Source: an uncultured Pelagibacteraceae bacterium (GTDB lineage Bacteria > Pseudomonadota > Alphaproteobacteria > Pelagibacterales > Pelagibacteraceae). From it: a DNA stretch of 49,518 bases. Shown piece by piece: positions 8,794 to 17,715 of this stretch. Every line of letters begins with the position of its first letter. Positions within the stretch are counted from its first letter, which is position 1. Both the position numbers and the translations under genes were made by a program. Where the stretch lies: the NCBI GenBank assembly GCA_902572945.1, contig CACGHU010000003.1, positions 1 through 49,518 on the forward strand, written 5' to 3'. Under the pieces are notes generated by a model. The model worked only from the letters and a program-made list of their open reading frames with translations, was not told the DNA's origin and did no database searches.

Positions 8794-9465
8794 TTATTCA
8801 CTTTTTAATAACCTTATTTCTTTTAAAAATAAAGATAGATTTTCAATTTTATAATCAATGTAATCCTTATCGGACTCCATTTTACCCCACCGTTCATCAT
8901 TTATTAACCAAACAGTTGTGCAACCTCTTTTTTTGCCTATTGATAAATTTTTAGCAATATCTTCTACATAAATTGTGTTATTTGGATCTATCCCAAATTT
9001 TTTTACCATCAAATCAAATGCTTTTGGTTCGGGTTTAGGTCTATATTCTGCATCGCTGATATCAAATATTCCCTCAAATAAATCCTCAATACCCAAATGG
9101 CTAAGCACATTTTTTGCATGATCAGTACTTCCATTTGTAAAAATTAACTTTCTCATATCTAAATTCTCTAATTGTTCTCTTAAAACTGTATCTTTCTTCA
9201 TAAAGGAAAGATCTATATTATGAACATATTTTAGGAATTCTTTTGGTGGAATATCGTGATGTATCATCAATCCATTGAGACTAGTATTATATTTATAAAA
9301 ATAATTGGTTTGTAATTCTTTGGCTTTAATTAAGTCTATATTTAATTTTTCAGAAATATATTTTGTCATTAATCTAGAAACCTGTCCAAAAACAGCTTCT
9401 AAATCTTGATAAACAGTTCCATCTAAATCTAATAATAAATTTTTTTTAGTTTTAAGCTCTTCCAT
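8794..9465 (-). CDS. HAD-family hydrolase, pyrimidine 5'-nucleotidase type
   Basis: A 223-aa haloacid-dehalogenase-fold phosphatase. Motif I is LLDLDGTVY near residue 15 with the nucleophile and acid/base Asp pair. Motif II is IFTNGS, motif III is the Lys of RPKPEPKAF, and motif IV is YVEDIAKN. A helical cap lies between motifs I and II. The order argB-HAD-dapD-dapE is typical of alphaproteobacteria, where this gene is usually annotated as a pyrimidine 5'-nucleotidase. The exact substrate is not determined by the sequence. Confidence 0.85.
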   Translation of the reverse strand: MEELKTKKNLLLDLDGTVYQDLEAVFGQVSRLMTKYISEKLNIDLIKAKELQTNYFYKYNTSLNGLMIHHDIPPKEFLKYVHNIDLSFMKKDTVLREQLENLDMRKLIFTNGSTDHAKNVLSHLGIEDLFEGIFDISDAEYRPKPEPKAFDLMVKKFGIDPNNTIYVEDIAKNLSIGKKRGCTTVWLINDERWGKMESDKDYIDYKIENLSLFLKEIRLLKSE

Positions 9466-9474
9466 TTTAAGTAA

Positions 9475-10320
9475 TTATCTAATTAAAGTTCCTGAACCTT
9501 TATCAGAAAAAATTTCAAATAGAACGGAGTGCTTTTTTCTTCCATCAATAATAGCAACAGCAGTAACACCATTATTTATTGCATCTAAACATGTATTTAT
9601 TTTAGGTATCATGCCTTCAGTGATAGTTCCATTTTTAATCATTTCTAAAATTTCAGATGTGGATATTTCTTGTATCAGTTTTTTATTTTTATCCAATACA
9701 CCTTCAACATTTGTCATTAACAATAACCTTCGTGATTTAAGAGACTTTGCTATAGCCCCAGCAGCATTATCCCCATTTATATTATATGCTTGGTTATTAG
9801 TTCCAAGTCCAAGTGGAGATATTATTGGAATTAAATTATTTTCAATTTTGTCCTTAATTATATGAACATTAATTTTGTCTGGTATTCCTACAAATCCAAG
9901 CTCCTTATCCTCTGGAATTATTTCAATTACACAGTTCTGCTTTGTATTTAAAGATATAGCTTTAACACCTTTTTCTTTTAAAGACGAAACTATATCTTCG
10001 TTAAATTCAATTAATACTTTTTCAACAATATTTATTACTTTTGCATCTGTAACACGTAAGCCCCTGATAAATTTAGAAGTTATATTTGATTTATCCAACT
10101 CCCTTTTAATTCGAGGACCACCGCCATGGATTATTACAATTGATAAACCTAACTTATTTAAAATACTAATGTCTTCGATAAAATTATTAAAAATATTTCT
10201 ATCAATAAAAACATTTCCTCCGTATTTAATAACTATCAAATCATTTTTATATTTTTCAATATATTTAGAAACCTGATCTATTGGAGGACCATTTTCAGGT
10301 AAAATTTTTTTAAGGTCCAT
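9475..10320 (-). CDS. argB: Acetylglutamate kinase
   Basis: Phosphorylates N-acetylglutamate, the second step of arginine synthesis. Amino-acid-kinase fold: IKYGGNVF and VIIHGGGPRI form the phosphate-binding part, and NINGDNAAGAIAKSL and TEGMIPKI are further signatures. I chose the ATG at 10320 (281 aa), although a TTG lies directly before it. The gene follows yidC after a short gap. The ribosome-assembly GTPase gene engB (yihA), commonly found between yidC and argB in alphaproteobacteria, is absent here. Confidence 0.95.
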   Translation of the reverse strand: MDLKKILPENGPPIDQVSKYIEKYKNDLIVIKYGGNVFIDRNIFNNFIEDISILNKLGLSIVIIHGGGPRIKRELDKSNITSKFIRGLRVTDAKVINIVEKVLIEFNEDIVSSLKEKGVKAISLNTKQNCVIEIIPEDKELGFVGIPDKINVHIIKDKIENNLIPIISPLGLGTNNQAYNINGDNAAGAIAKSLKSRRLLLMTNVEGVLDKNKKLIQEISTSEILEMIKNGTITEGMIPKINTCLDAINNGVTAVAIIDGRKKHSVLFEIFSDKGSGTLIR

Positions 10321-10325
10321 CAATT

Positions 10326-11996
10326 CTAGGTAGTTTTTACTTTAGTCTGCTTCATGATCACAACTTGTTGAGCCATAGTTAATACGTTGTTTATTGTCCA
10401 ATAGATAACTAGACCAGATGGAAATGGCGCCAAGATAATTGTTAAAAATAAAGGAAAAAACATAAAGATTTTTTGCTGTATTGGATCCGGTGGTGTAGGA
10501 TTTAATTTTTGTTGTAAATACATTGTCAAACCCATAAGACAAGGCCAAACACCAATAATCAAAAATGATGGAGGATCCCAGGGTATTAAACCAAAAAGAT
10601 TAAAAATTGATGTTGGATCTCTCTCTGACAAATCCTCAATCCAACCATAAAATGGTTGGTGCCTCATTTCTAAAGTGACGAAAAGAACTTTATAAATTGC
10701 AAAGAAGAACGGTATTTGTATAAAAATTGGCAAACAACCAGAGACTGGGTTTACTTTTTCTTTTTTATATAATGCCATCATCTCTTGTTGTAGTTTCATT
10801 TTATCATCTTTGTGCAATTCTTTAAGTCTTGTCATTTCAGGTTGTAAAACTTTCATTTTAGCCATGGACCTAAAAGAATAATTTGCTAATGGAAAAAATA
10901 ATATTCTTATACAGATTGTAATTAGAATTATAGCAATTCCAAAGTTTCCAGTAAGTTTAAAAAAATAATCTATTGCAAAGAAAAAGTTTTTTGTAAAAAA
11001 ATAAAACCAGCCCCAATCAATCGCCAAGTCAAATTTTGCAATTTTTGAACTTTCCGCATATCCATCAATTACATCTACTTCTTTTGCTGCAACTATAACT
11101 CTTACATTGCTTGAAACAGTTGCATTTGGACTCAGTTCAAGAGGTTTAGTCTCAATAAAGTTCGCCCTAAATTTGTCTTTGAAATCGAAATCTGCTCTAA
11201 AAGACTTATTCTCTTCTGGAATAAGTGTTGTTATCCAGTACTTATCTGTGATTCCAAGCCAACCAGTGTTTGCGTTTTTAGAGAATTCTTTTTCCCTAAT
11301 ATCTTCATAATCTTCCTCCACTAATTGTTCGTCAAAAACACCGATAAGTCCCTCATGAAGAATATAAAAATTAGTTATTTCAGGTGCCTTATTACGAATA
11401 ATCTGACCGTAAGAATAAAAATCATAAGATTTATCAGATTTGTTTGTAACTGTTTGATCAATAGAAAATAAAAATTTTTCATCTATTTTAATTATTTTTT
11501 TAAAATTAATACCTTGTTTGTTGCTCCAAGATAAGGTTACTGGTTGATTAGGAGCAAGTTTCTCGTTACCTTCAACTTTCCAAACAGTTTGAGAACTCGG
11601 CAAATCAATATTTTTACTACTACTGACCCATCCTGTTTCAACATAGTAACCTTGACCAAATTTTTTTGGATGCAGTAGTGTGATTTTATTTTTACCATCT
11701 AAAGTTTCTGTGTAATTTTTAAAAACTAAATCATCGATTGTACCACCTAACAAGGAAATCGAACCTTTAATATTTTTATTTTCAAATTTTACTCTTTCAC
11801 TTTCTTTAATTGCATCTTCTCTTGAAATTTCAATAAATTTATCACTACTATCAAGCTTCGGCGCCTCTGAGTTTAAAACAGTCTTTTCTTGATTTAAATT
11901 ATTTATTTCTTTTGGAGGTGGCGCAAAAAATAAACCATATAATATTATTACTGCTGCGCTTAATGATATAGCTGCAATTACATTCTTGGTATCCAT
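10326..11996 (-). CDS. yidC: Membrane protein insertase YidC
   Basis: Inserts and folds inner-membrane proteins, alone or with SecYEG. The 556 aa have the Gram-negative architecture. There is an N-terminal transmembrane anchor (about 8-26), a large periplasmic beta-domain (about 55-330), and the conserved five-segment insertase core at the C-terminus. The core contains GNFGIAIILITICIRILFFP and VNPVSGCLPIFIQIPFFFAIY; the conserved Arg of the hydrophilic groove is in the first of these. It is 4 nt downstream of yidD in the rpmH-rnpA-yidD-yidC group. Confidence 0.97.
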   Translation of the reverse strand: MDTKNVIAAISLSAAVIILYGLFFAPPPKEINNLNQEKTVLNSEAPKLDSSDKFIEISREDAIKESERVKFENKNIKGSISLLGGTIDDLVFKNYTETLDGKNKITLLHPKKFGQGYYVETGWVSSSKNIDLPSSQTVWKVEGNEKLAPNQPVTLSWSNKQGINFKKIIKIDEKFLFSIDQTVTNKSDKSYDFYSYGQIIRNKAPEITNFYILHEGLIGVFDEQLVEEDYEDIREKEFSKNANTGWLGITDKYWITTLIPEENKSFRADFDFKDKFRANFIETKPLELSPNATVSSNVRVIVAAKEVDVIDGYAESSKIAKFDLAIDWGWFYFFTKNFFFAIDYFFKLTGNFGIAIILITICIRILFFPLANYSFRSMAKMKVLQPEMTRLKELHKDDKMKLQQEMMALYKKEKVNPVSGCLPIFIQIPFFFAIYKVLFVTLEMRHQPFYGWIEDLSERDPTSIFNLFGLIPWDPPSFLIIGVWPCLMGLTMYLQQKLNPTPPDPIQQKIFMFFPLFLTIILAPFPSGLVIYWTINNVLTMAQQVVIMKQTKVKTT

Positions 11997-12000
11997 GTTT

Positions 12001-12237
12001 CTATTTATCCTTCTTTTTTAAGACTGGATCAAACCCATCACCACCGCCTAGAAATTTTATTGGATGACAAGATAAAATTCTTTTTATACCCATTAAGCTT
12101 CCTCTAAATATTCCGTGCTCATTTAAGCTGTCTATAAAGTAATCTGAACATGTTGGTAAATATCTACAACTATTTCCTAAGTAAGGCGATAATAAACGTT
12201 TATAAATTTTTATTATGAATATTAATATACTTTTCAT
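12001..12237 (-). CDS. yidD: Membrane protein insertion efficiency factor YidD
   Basis: A 78-aa protein, the usual size. It has the family core IYKRLLSPYLGNSCRYLPTCSDY with its cysteines, then GSLMGIKRILSCHP and a Gly-rich GGGDGFDPV end. YidD is a small inner-membrane-associated amphipathic protein thought to assist YidC-dependent insertion. It lies 3 nt after rnpA and 4 nt before yidC, the canonical position. Confidence 0.95.
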   Translation of the reverse strand: MKSILIFIIKIYKRLLSPYLGNSCRYLPTCSDYFIDSLNEHGIFRGSLMGIKRILSCHPIKFLGGGDGFDPVLKKKDK

Positions 12238-12240
12238 TAA

Positions 12241-12582
12241 TTATTTAATTTTTTTAAAATTTAAAAATAACTCAGTCTTTATATCTTCAAATCTATCATT
12301 AAAAACATTTTTTTTTGCAATAATTAAGTATGAATATTCACTGTTTATTTTTACATTTTGAGATACATAGCGCATAATATTCTTAATTCTTCTTTTTATT
12401 TTATTTCTAATGATTGCGTTACCTAATTTTTTCTTTGCAATAACACTCAAATTTAATTTTTTTGAATTTAAATGATCTAATTTTTTGAAAAAAATTGTAG
12501 AATATTTGTTGTTTATTTTTTTTCCATTAAGAATAGATCTGAAATCCTCATTTTTAGACAATGAGCTAATTCTTAACTTCAT
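12241..12582 (-). CDS. rnpA: Ribonuclease P protein component
   Basis: The protein subunit that helps RNase P RNA cleave tRNA 5' leaders. The 113 aa are strongly basic. The signature RNKIKRRIKNIMR is at about residues 58-70, preceded by LSVIAKKKLGNAII, which corresponds to the usual VSKKxGxAVxRNxxKR block. The ATG shares its first A with the TAA stop of rpmH (TAATG), so translation is coupled. RNase P matters here because three tRNA genes and the SRP RNA lie in this window. Confidence 0.93.
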   Translation of the reverse strand: MKLRISSLSKNEDFRSILNGKKINNKYSTIFFKKLDHLNSKKLNLSVIAKKKLGNAIIRNKIKRRIKNIMRYVSQNVKINSEYSYLIIAKKNVFNDRFEDIKTELFLNFKKIK

Positions 12583-12716
12583 TAAACTGTAAGTTTCTTT
12601 CTCCCTTTTGCTCTTCTTCTTGCAAGCAACTTTTTCCCCCCTTTGGTTTTCATTTTTGATCTAAAACCGTGGCGTCTTTTTCTGACTAATCTACTTGGCT
12701 GATATGTTCTTTTCAT
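12582..12716 (-). CDS. rpmH: 50S ribosomal protein L34
   Basis: A 44-aa, very basic ribosomal protein. It begins [18 protein letters not shown] and ends GRKKLTV, matching the universally conserved L34. It is the first gene of the leftward rpmH-rnpA-yidD-yidC cluster, overlaps rnpA by one base, and has a good promoter about 35 nt upstream. Length and sequence are normal for L34. Confidence 0.97.
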   Translation of the reverse strand: MKRTYQPSRLVRKRRHGFRSKMKTKGGKKLLARRRAKGRKKLTV

Positions 12717-12750
12717 AAAATATTGTTAAATTTTCTAATAAATTCCGCTC

Positions 12751-12779
12751 TTTATAATAACTAAATATATAAATAGCAA
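12751..12779 (-). promoter_or_regulatory. Predicted sigma-70-type promoter for the rpmH operon
   Basis: Reading leftward, TTGCTA at 12779-12774 and TATAAA at 12756-12751 are separated by exactly 17 nt. The -10 lies 34 nt upstream of the rpmH ATG. The opposite-strand gene at 12811 starts only 94 nt away. AT-rich DNA yields many false promoters, but the spacing and position before the first gene of a ribosomal operon support this one. Confidence 0.55.
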
Positions 12780-12810
12780 ATAGAACATTTTACAATTACG
12801 ATTAAAATTT

Positions 12811-13533
12811 ATGGAAAAAGTAAAAAAAATTAAAATATCTATTGGCCTATTTTATCTGATCATCGTAGGAGTATTTCTTTATTACCTATTTTCTAAATTT
12901 AGTTTACAAGAACTTTCCTCCTATGAGTTTATAAAAGATAATGTTGAATATCTTTCAAAAATTAAAACAAAAAATATACTTTTATTATGTCTACTTTTTT
13001 TACTCTTTACAATATTATGGGTTTTTCCATTTTTAGGATTTGGATCTCCCGTTGCATTATTAGCGGGCTTCATTTTAGGAAAATGGTTAGGAACAATAAT
13101 AGTTGTTTTAGGCTTAAGTGTAGGTGCATCATTTTTATACATTTTCGCAAATTTTTTTTTAAAAGATATTGTTAGAGAAAAATTTTTAAATAAATTTATA
13201 AACTTAGAGGTAAAGTTTAAAAAATCAGAATTTATTTTTCTTTTAATCTATAGATTCATTGGCGGCATTCCGTGGCAAATAAGTTGCATATTGCCGACAC
13301 TATTTAATGTAAGAGTAACAAACTTCTTCCTAGCAACGTTAATAGGTATTGTTCCCCAAATTTTTCTTGTCGTTTCTATTGGAAACGGTTTAGAAACAAT
13401 TATTAGTCAAAATTTAAAACCACCTGGAATAATTGATATTATTACTTCACCAAATATTTATTTTCCGCTAGGTGCTTTTTTTATTTTGATTATTACTACA
13501 ATTTTTTTACGAAAATTATTTTATAAAAAGTAA
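12811..13533 (+). CDS. TVP38/TMEM64 (DedA-like, VTT domain) membrane protein
   Basis: A 240-aa polytopic inner-membrane protein. An N-terminal span lies at about 9-28, with several more hydrophobic segments to the C-terminus. The family core is present: FGSPVALLAGFILGKWLGT with re-entrant-loop character, then SFLYIFANFFLKD, and RFIGGIPWQISCILPTLFNV. The family includes DedA proteins linked to lipid-carrier transport and proton-dependent processes; this member's substrate is unknown. The stop codon is only 3 nt from the 3' end of the oppositely oriented tRNA-Thr, leaving no room for a terminator. Confidence 0.85.
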   Translation: MEKVKKIKISIGLFYLIIVGVFLYYLFSKFSLQELSSYEFIKDNVEYLSKIKTKNILLLCLLFLLFTILWVFPFLGFGSPVALLAGFILGKWLGTIIVVLGLSVGASFLYIFANFFLKDIVREKFLNKFINLEVKFKKSEFIFLLIYRFIGGIPWQISCILPTLFNVRVTNFFLATLIGIVPQIFLVVSIGNGLETIISQNLKPPGIIDIITSPNIYFPLGAFFILIITTIFLRKLFYKK

Positions 13534-13536
13534 TTG

Positions 13537-13612
13537 TGGTGCCCCTTGCCCGACTTGCACGGACGACTTTTTCCTTACCATGGAAATACTCTACTGCCTG
13601 AGTTAAAGGGGC
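13537..13612 (-). tRNA. tRNA-Thr (anticodon GGU)
   Basis: A full cloverleaf on the minus strand. The acceptor stem GCCCCTT pairs with AAGGGGC, A73 is the discriminator and CCA is encoded. The D stem is ACTC/GAGT. The anticodon stem TTTCC/GGAAA encloses loop ATGGTAA, so the anticodon is GGT (plus-strand 13577-13579). The T stem is GTCCG/CGGGC with loop TGCAAGT. The first T-loop pair of bases is TG rather than the usual TT. A TATAAT lies about 8 nt upstream of the 5' end on the minus strand, a likely -10. Confidence 0.93.
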
Positions 13613-13706
13613 AATACACAATTATAAATAGTGTATAAATAAATTTTTTTCAAATTATTGCCTTAATTTTTTTTGAAAATAAGTTATATTAATTATAGGT
13701 AATGTC

Positions 13707-13910
13707 ATGGGAATTCACTACGATTATAAATCGACTAGAGGCGCAAAGGCTATGGAAAAGCAAGCTAAAAGAGAAAAAAAGCTTGCTGAGCGAAAAGCAA
13801 AAAGAGCTGCCAAAGATGGATTGATTAAGCAAAAAGAAGAGACAAAAATGCACGATATATCTAAAACGATTACTCTTGAAGATTTAACAAATCCTGAAAA
13901 AAACAAATGA
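13707..13910 (+). CDS. Small basic conserved-looking protein, unknown function
   Basis: Sixty-seven residues, highly charged and Lys/Ala-rich between about 10 and 48, with a predicted single helix or short coiled coil. It ends in an acidic, less basic tail. No signal peptide or membrane span. It begins a rightward run with ATGA overlap to the 33-aa gene that follows and then dcd, so it is likely translated. I do not recognise the family; the composition would fit a nucleic-acid or ribosome-associated peptide, but that is speculation. Confidence 0.6.
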   Translation: MGIHYDYKSTRGAKAMEKQAKREKKLAERKAKRAAKDGLIKQKEETKMHDISKTITLEDLTNPEKNK

Positions 13911-14008
13911 ATAAAAAAGATAAAATTCTTAAACTTGAGATAGCGCTCAAAAAAAATCTAAAAAAAAGAAAACTCTTTCAACAAAAATTAAAAAAAAAGA
14001 GTAAGTAA
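13907..14008 (+). CDS. Very small basic protein (33 aa) bridging two genes
   Basis: The frame begins with an ATG overlapping the stop of the 67-aa gene (ATGA). It encodes 33 aa starting [16 protein letters not shown] and ends in a TAA that overlaps the dcd ATG (TAATG). About half of the residues are Lys or Arg and it looks like one amphipathic helix. The exact fit between two genes with coupling junctions on both sides is the main reason to believe it is translated. No function can be assigned. Confidence 0.5.
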   Translation: MNKKDKILKLEIALKKNLKKRKLFQQKLKKKSK

Positions 14009-14562
14009 TGCCAGTCCAGTCTGACAAGTGGATAAAAAAAATGGCAATTAATCATAAAATGATTGAACCATTTGAAGATAAACAAATTAGGGGCAACAGT
14101 ATATCCTACGGTGTGTCATCATACGGTTATGATGCACGTGTTGGAAATGAATTTAAAATATTTACTAATGTGAATACAGAAATTGTTGATCCAAAAAATT
14201 TTAAGCCAACAAGTTTTGTAACAAAAAAAAGTTCAGAGTGTATAATTCCTCCAAACTCATTTGTTCTCGCAAGTACAGTTGAATATTTTCGAATTCCAGA
14301 TGATGTTCTGGTTATTTGCCTAGGTAAATCTACATACGCTAGATGTGGCATAATAGTAAATGTAACTCCGTTAGAGCCATCATGGTGTGGAAATGTTACT
14401 CTAGAATTTTCAAATACAACTCCATTGCCAGCAAAGATATATGCTAATGAAGGAGCATGCCAATTTATTTTTTTAAAAGGAAATGAAAAGCCCGAAACTA
14501 CCTATTCAGATCGTGAAGGTAAATATATGGACCAAAAAGGGGTTACGTTACCCAAAGTCTAG
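14008..14562 (+). CDS. dcd: dCTP deaminase
   Basis: Deaminates dCTP to dUTP, the precursor route to dTMP. The 184 aa are typical of the trimeric dUTPase-like fold. Motifs include [17 protein letters not shown] near the N-terminus, [22 protein letters not shown] around residue 110, and [22 protein letters not shown] with the catalytic Glu. The C-terminal lid ends [13 protein letters not shown]. The ATG is coupled to the preceding 33-aa frame, and murA starts 2 nt after its stop. Confidence 0.97.
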   Translation: MPVQSDKWIKKMAINHKMIEPFEDKQIRGNSISYGVSSYGYDARVGNEFKIFTNVNTEIVDPKNFKPTSFVTKKSSECIIPPNSFVLASTVEYFRIPDDVLVICLGKSTYARCGIIVNVTPLEPSWCGNVTLEFSNTTPLPAKIYANEGACQFIFLKGNEKPETTYSDREGKYMDQKGVTLPKV

Positions 14563-14564
14563 TT

Positions 14565-15827
14565 ATGGACAGATTTTTAATAAATGGTCCTTGTAAAATT
14601 AAGGGTGTAATAAACTTATCAGGTAGTAAAAATGCCTCTTTACCAATTTTAGCTGCAACAATTCTTTTTGAAGAACCTGTAGAAATTAAAAATTTACCCA
14701 ATGTAAAAGATATAAGAACAATGCTAGATCTGATAAAATCTCTAGGTTTTATTATAAAAAAAAATAAGACTAATAATTCTATTATAATTAAAAAAAAAAT
14801 TATTAAAACATTCGCCTCTTATTCCTTGGTTAAAACTATGAGAGCTGGAATTTTAGTTCTTGGTCCATTGATATCTAAATATAGAAAAGCAACCACTTCC
14901 CTTCCTGGAGGTTGTTTAATTGGTGCCCGACCGGTCAATTTTCATCTTGATGCTTTAGGAAAACTAGGAATGAAACACCGTATTAAAAAGGGATATATTT
15001 TTGCAAATGCAGAAAAAGGTTTAAAAGGTTCAATAATTAAATTTCCAAAAATTTCTGTGGGTGCTACAGAAAATGCAATTCTTGCTGCTACACTAGCTGA
15101 AGGAAAAACAATATTAAAAAATTGTGCAATTGAACCAGAGATCAGAATTGATTTGACAAATTTTTTAAACAAAGCAGGTGCAAAAATTAAGTGGAAAGGA
15201 AAAAGATCTGTTGAAATTGAAGGTGTAAAAAAATTAAATGGTATTAGTTACTCAGTTATGGCAGACCGCATAGAATGTGGTACCTTTTGTGTTGCAGCTG
15301 TAATATCAAAAGGTGAAGTAAAAATAAACGGTTTAAATCCGAAAATAATTAGCACAGAGCTAAAACTTTTAAAAAAAATTGGAGCAAAAATAAAAAATTT
15401 TGAAAATTCTATTTTAATTAAAGGACCAAAAAAAATAAAAAGCATAAAACTTTTAAAAACTAAAGAATATGATGGTTTCCCAACTGACCTGCAAGCACCA
15501 TTTATGGCGTTGCTATGTAAAGCAAATGGAAAGTCCGTAATCCAAGAAAGAATATTTGAAAACAGATTTACTCATGTTGGAGAATTGAAAAGGCTAGGGG
15601 CAAAAATATCTATCATTAAAAATAAAGCTATAATTAAGGGAAATTCAAATTTCGAGGGCGCTGAATTAATGTCCAGCGATCTTAGAGCTTCTGTAGCCTT
15701 GGTCATAGCTGCAATTGTTGCAAAAGGAAATTCAATTATTAATAGGATATATCATTTAGATAGAGGATACGAAAAAATAGAAAATAAACTTAGAAAAGTA
15801 GGTGTTAATATTAAAAGACTGTCTTAA
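14565..15827 (+). CDS. murA: UDP-N-acetylglucosamine 1-carboxyvinyltransferase
   Basis: The first committed step of peptidoglycan synthesis, adding enolpyruvyl from PEP to UDP-GlcNAc in the cytosol. The 420 aa match the family. NLSGSKNASLPIL is at the N-terminus. The active-site loop is LPGGCLIGARPVNFH, with catalytic Cys at residue 117 as in fosfomycin-sensitive enzymes. The C-terminal part has YDGFPTDLQAPFMAL and ESRFTHVGEL-like FENRFTHVGELKRLG. The final TAA overlaps the next start (TAATG). Confidence 0.97.
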   Translation: MDRFLINGPCKIKGVINLSGSKNASLPILAATILFEEPVEIKNLPNVKDIRTMLDLIKSLGFIIKKNKTNNSIIIKKKIIKTFASYSLVKTMRAGILVLGPLISKYRKATTSLPGGCLIGARPVNFHLDALGKLGMKHRIKKGYIFANAEKGLKGSIIKFPKISVGATENAILAATLAEGKTILKNCAIEPEIRIDLTNFLNKAGAKIKWKGKRSVEIEGVKKLNGISYSVMADRIECGTFCVAAVISKGEVKINGLNPKIISTELKLLKKIGAKIKNFENSILIKGPKKIKSIKLLKTKEYDGFPTDLQAPFMALLCKANGKSVIQERIFENRFTHVGELKRLGAKISIIKNKAIIKGNSNFEGAELMSSDLRASVALVIAAIVAKGNSIINRIYHLDRGYEKIENKLRKVGVNIKRLS

Positions 15828-16225
15828 TGGTTAAAAAATATCTTAAAAAAATCATTGCTCAATCCCCACAAGATTTACAGGTGATTTCAGCATGTTGTGA
15901 AGGCGGAAAAATCAAAATTGATGAGATTAAATATTTACCTGAAAACAAAATTTTTTTCTTTTTAATTGAGAGAATTGCAAGAGAAAAAGGAAATTCAAAA
16001 GAAAAGGTAAAAAGTATAGTTAAATTTGAATATATAGAAAAATCAAAATCTAAAAATATTGACAGTAGAAAAATTGACTCATTTGTTGAATTAGCCGCAA
16101 TCAACCTTTTTAAAAATAATAAAAATTATGAAATAACACTATTATTTTCAAATAATGGAATTATAACATTAACAGCAGAAATTGTTGAGGCAGTATTAGA
16201 GGATCAAAATAAAATAAATGATTAA
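15827..16225 (+). CDS. DUF2948 family protein
   Basis: A 132-aa protein recognisable by the opening pattern SPQDLQVISACCEGGKIKIDEIKYLPENKIFFFLIERIA, characteristic of the alphaproteobacterial DUF2948 family, which lies next to murA and hisD in many genomes. No catalytic motif is known. It shares one base with the murA stop and overlaps hisD by 8 nt, so it is coupled on both sides. Function unknown. Confidence 0.8.
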   Translation: MVKKYLKKIIAQSPQDLQVISACCEGGKIKIDEIKYLPENKIFFFLIERIAREKGNSKEKVKSIVKFEYIEKSKSKNIDSRKIDSFVELAAINLFKNNKNYEITLLFSNNGIITLTAEIVEAVLEDQNKIND

Positions 16226-17492
16226 AATTATAAAATATAGAAATGGGTCGGGGCACAATTACTTGAAAAACTTTCTTGATAGAAGGAGAAATTCTAAAAA
16301 TACTGATGTTGATCTTGTAAATAAAATTATTAATGACGTCAAAAAAAATAAATTTAAAGCTCTAAAAAAATACGAGAATAAATATTCAAAAAATAAGGAA
16401 ATTAAGTTATCCAAAAAAAAAATTAGTAATACAATAAAAAATTTGGATAAAAATGTTAAAAAGGCTATTGATTATGCTTATGAAAGAATTTTTAAATTTC
16501 ACATACTTCAAGTCAAAAATTTTAAAAAAATAAGATTTATAGATAAATATAAAAATAAATTGGAGTATAAGTCTATTCCAATAGATTCAGTTGGAGTGTA
16601 CGTTCCTGGTAACTTGCCCTCAACTTTGTTAATGAATTGTATCCCTGCTAAGATTGCAGGAGTAAGAAGAATGGTATTAGCTACTCCAAAAATAAATAAT
16701 AAATTAAATCCTGCTGTTTTATATGCAGCAAAAAAATTAGGTATAAAAGAAATTTTTTCAATGGGAGGGGCTCAAGCGATTGCGAGTTTAGCATTTATTC
16801 AAAAAGTAAATAAAGTCGTTGGCCCAGGTAATAAGTATGTAGCAGAGGCCAAAAGGCAATTATCTGGAAAGATCTTGGGTACAGAAACAATGTATGCAGG
16901 AGCATCTGAGATATGTGTTCTTGCTGATAAAAAATCAGATTTATCTCAAGTTGCAACTTCCTTAGTTTCTCAAGCAGAACATGACCCAGATAGTCAGTGT
17001 ATATTAGTTACTAAAGATAAAAACTTGATAAAAAAAGTTCGAACAGAAGTAAAAAAAATCTTAAGTGATTTACCAAGAAAAATAATAGCTTCAAAGTCAT
17101 TAAAAAAAAATGGCTTATTTATTCTCGTAAAGAATGATAAACAAATAATTGAAACAATAAATGAAATAGCCCCAGAACATCTCGAGCTTAACGTAAAAAA
17201 TTTTAAAAAATATGAAAATAAGATTAAAAATGCCGGAAGTATTTGCAATGGACCAAATACTCCAATGAGTGCATCAGATTATACAGTTGGAACTAATCAT
17301 GTCTTGCCAACTGCAGGTTCCTCAAAATTTAGCTCAGGTTTAAATTTAAATGAATTTACCAAAAAAATATCAATTGTAACTTTGAGTAAATTAGGGGTAG
17401 AAAAAATTGCAAATCCAGCTATAACTCTTTCCGAGTTTGAACAATTACATGGTCATACTCAAAGTATAAAATCTAGAATAAGGAGAAACTAA
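16218..17492 (+). CDS. hisD: Histidinol dehydrogenase
   Basis: A zinc-dependent NAD enzyme that oxidises histidinol to histidine in two steps, the last of the pathway. Of 424 aa, the key blocks are [41 protein letters not shown], and [13 protein letters not shown] with the zinc Gln/His. Near the C-terminus are ITPEHL-like EIAPEHLEL (catalytic Glu-His) and [12 protein letters not shown], with the zinc His in the terminal EQLHGHT. It sits between DUF2948 and infA, about 1 kb before tRNA-His/hisS. Confidence 0.97.
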   Translation: MIKIIKYRNGSGHNYLKNFLDRRRNSKNTDVDLVNKIINDVKKNKFKALKKYENKYSKNKEIKLSKKKISNTIKNLDKNVKKAIDYAYERIFKFHILQVKNFKKIRFIDKYKNKLEYKSIPIDSVGVYVPGNLPSTLLMNCIPAKIAGVRRMVLATPKINNKLNPAVLYAAKKLGIKEIFSMGGAQAIASLAFIQKVNKVVGPGNKYVAEAKRQLSGKILGTETMYAGASEICVLADKKSDLSQVATSLVSQAEHDPDSQCILVTKDKNLIKKVRTEVKKILSDLPRKIIASKSLKKNGLFILVKNDKQIIETINEIAPEHLELNVKNFKKYENKIKNAGSICNGPNTPMSASDYTVGTNHVLPTAGSSKFSSGLNLNEFTKKISIVTLSKLGVEKIANPAITLSEFEQLHGHTQSIKSRIRRN

Positions 17493-17494
17493 GT

Positions 17495-17710
17495 TTGTCA
17501 AAGCAAGATTTATTGGAGTTCAAGGGTAAAGTTATTGACCTGCTTCCGAATGCCATGTTCAGAGTTAAGTTAGAGAACAATCATATAGTCACAGCACATA
17601 CTGCTGGTAAACTTAGGAAAAATCGAATTAGAGTTCTTCAAGGTGATAATGTAACCGTAGAAGTGACACCTTACGATTTAACTAAGGGAAGAATAATTTT
17701 TAGATTTTAG
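17495..17710 (+). CDS. infA: Translation initiation factor IF-1
   Basis: A 71-aa OB-fold protein that binds the 30S A site during initiation. Its sequence [20 protein letters not shown] and [14 protein letters not shown] are diagnostic. The start codon is TTG at 17495; no ATG gives the conserved N-terminus. A good Shine-Dalgarno AGGAGA lies at 17481-17486, 8 nt upstream, inside the 3' end of hisD. The gene ends 5 nt before tRNA-Phe, so mRNA and tRNA are likely co-transcribed. Confidence 0.97.
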   Translation: MSKQDLLEFKGKVIDLLPNAMFRVKLENNHIVTAHTAGKLRKNRIRVLQGDNVTVEVTPYDLTKGRIIFRF

Positions 17711-17715
17711 TCTAT

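Noticed and set aside
9875-10276. 133-residue open frame on plus strand
   Set aside because: Antisense to argB, with no recognisable protein pattern.
12717-12810. Replication origin next to rpmH
   Set aside because: dnaA is not adjacent, and I saw no cluster of DnaA boxes; the rpmH-linked origin is not the alphaproteobacterial rule.
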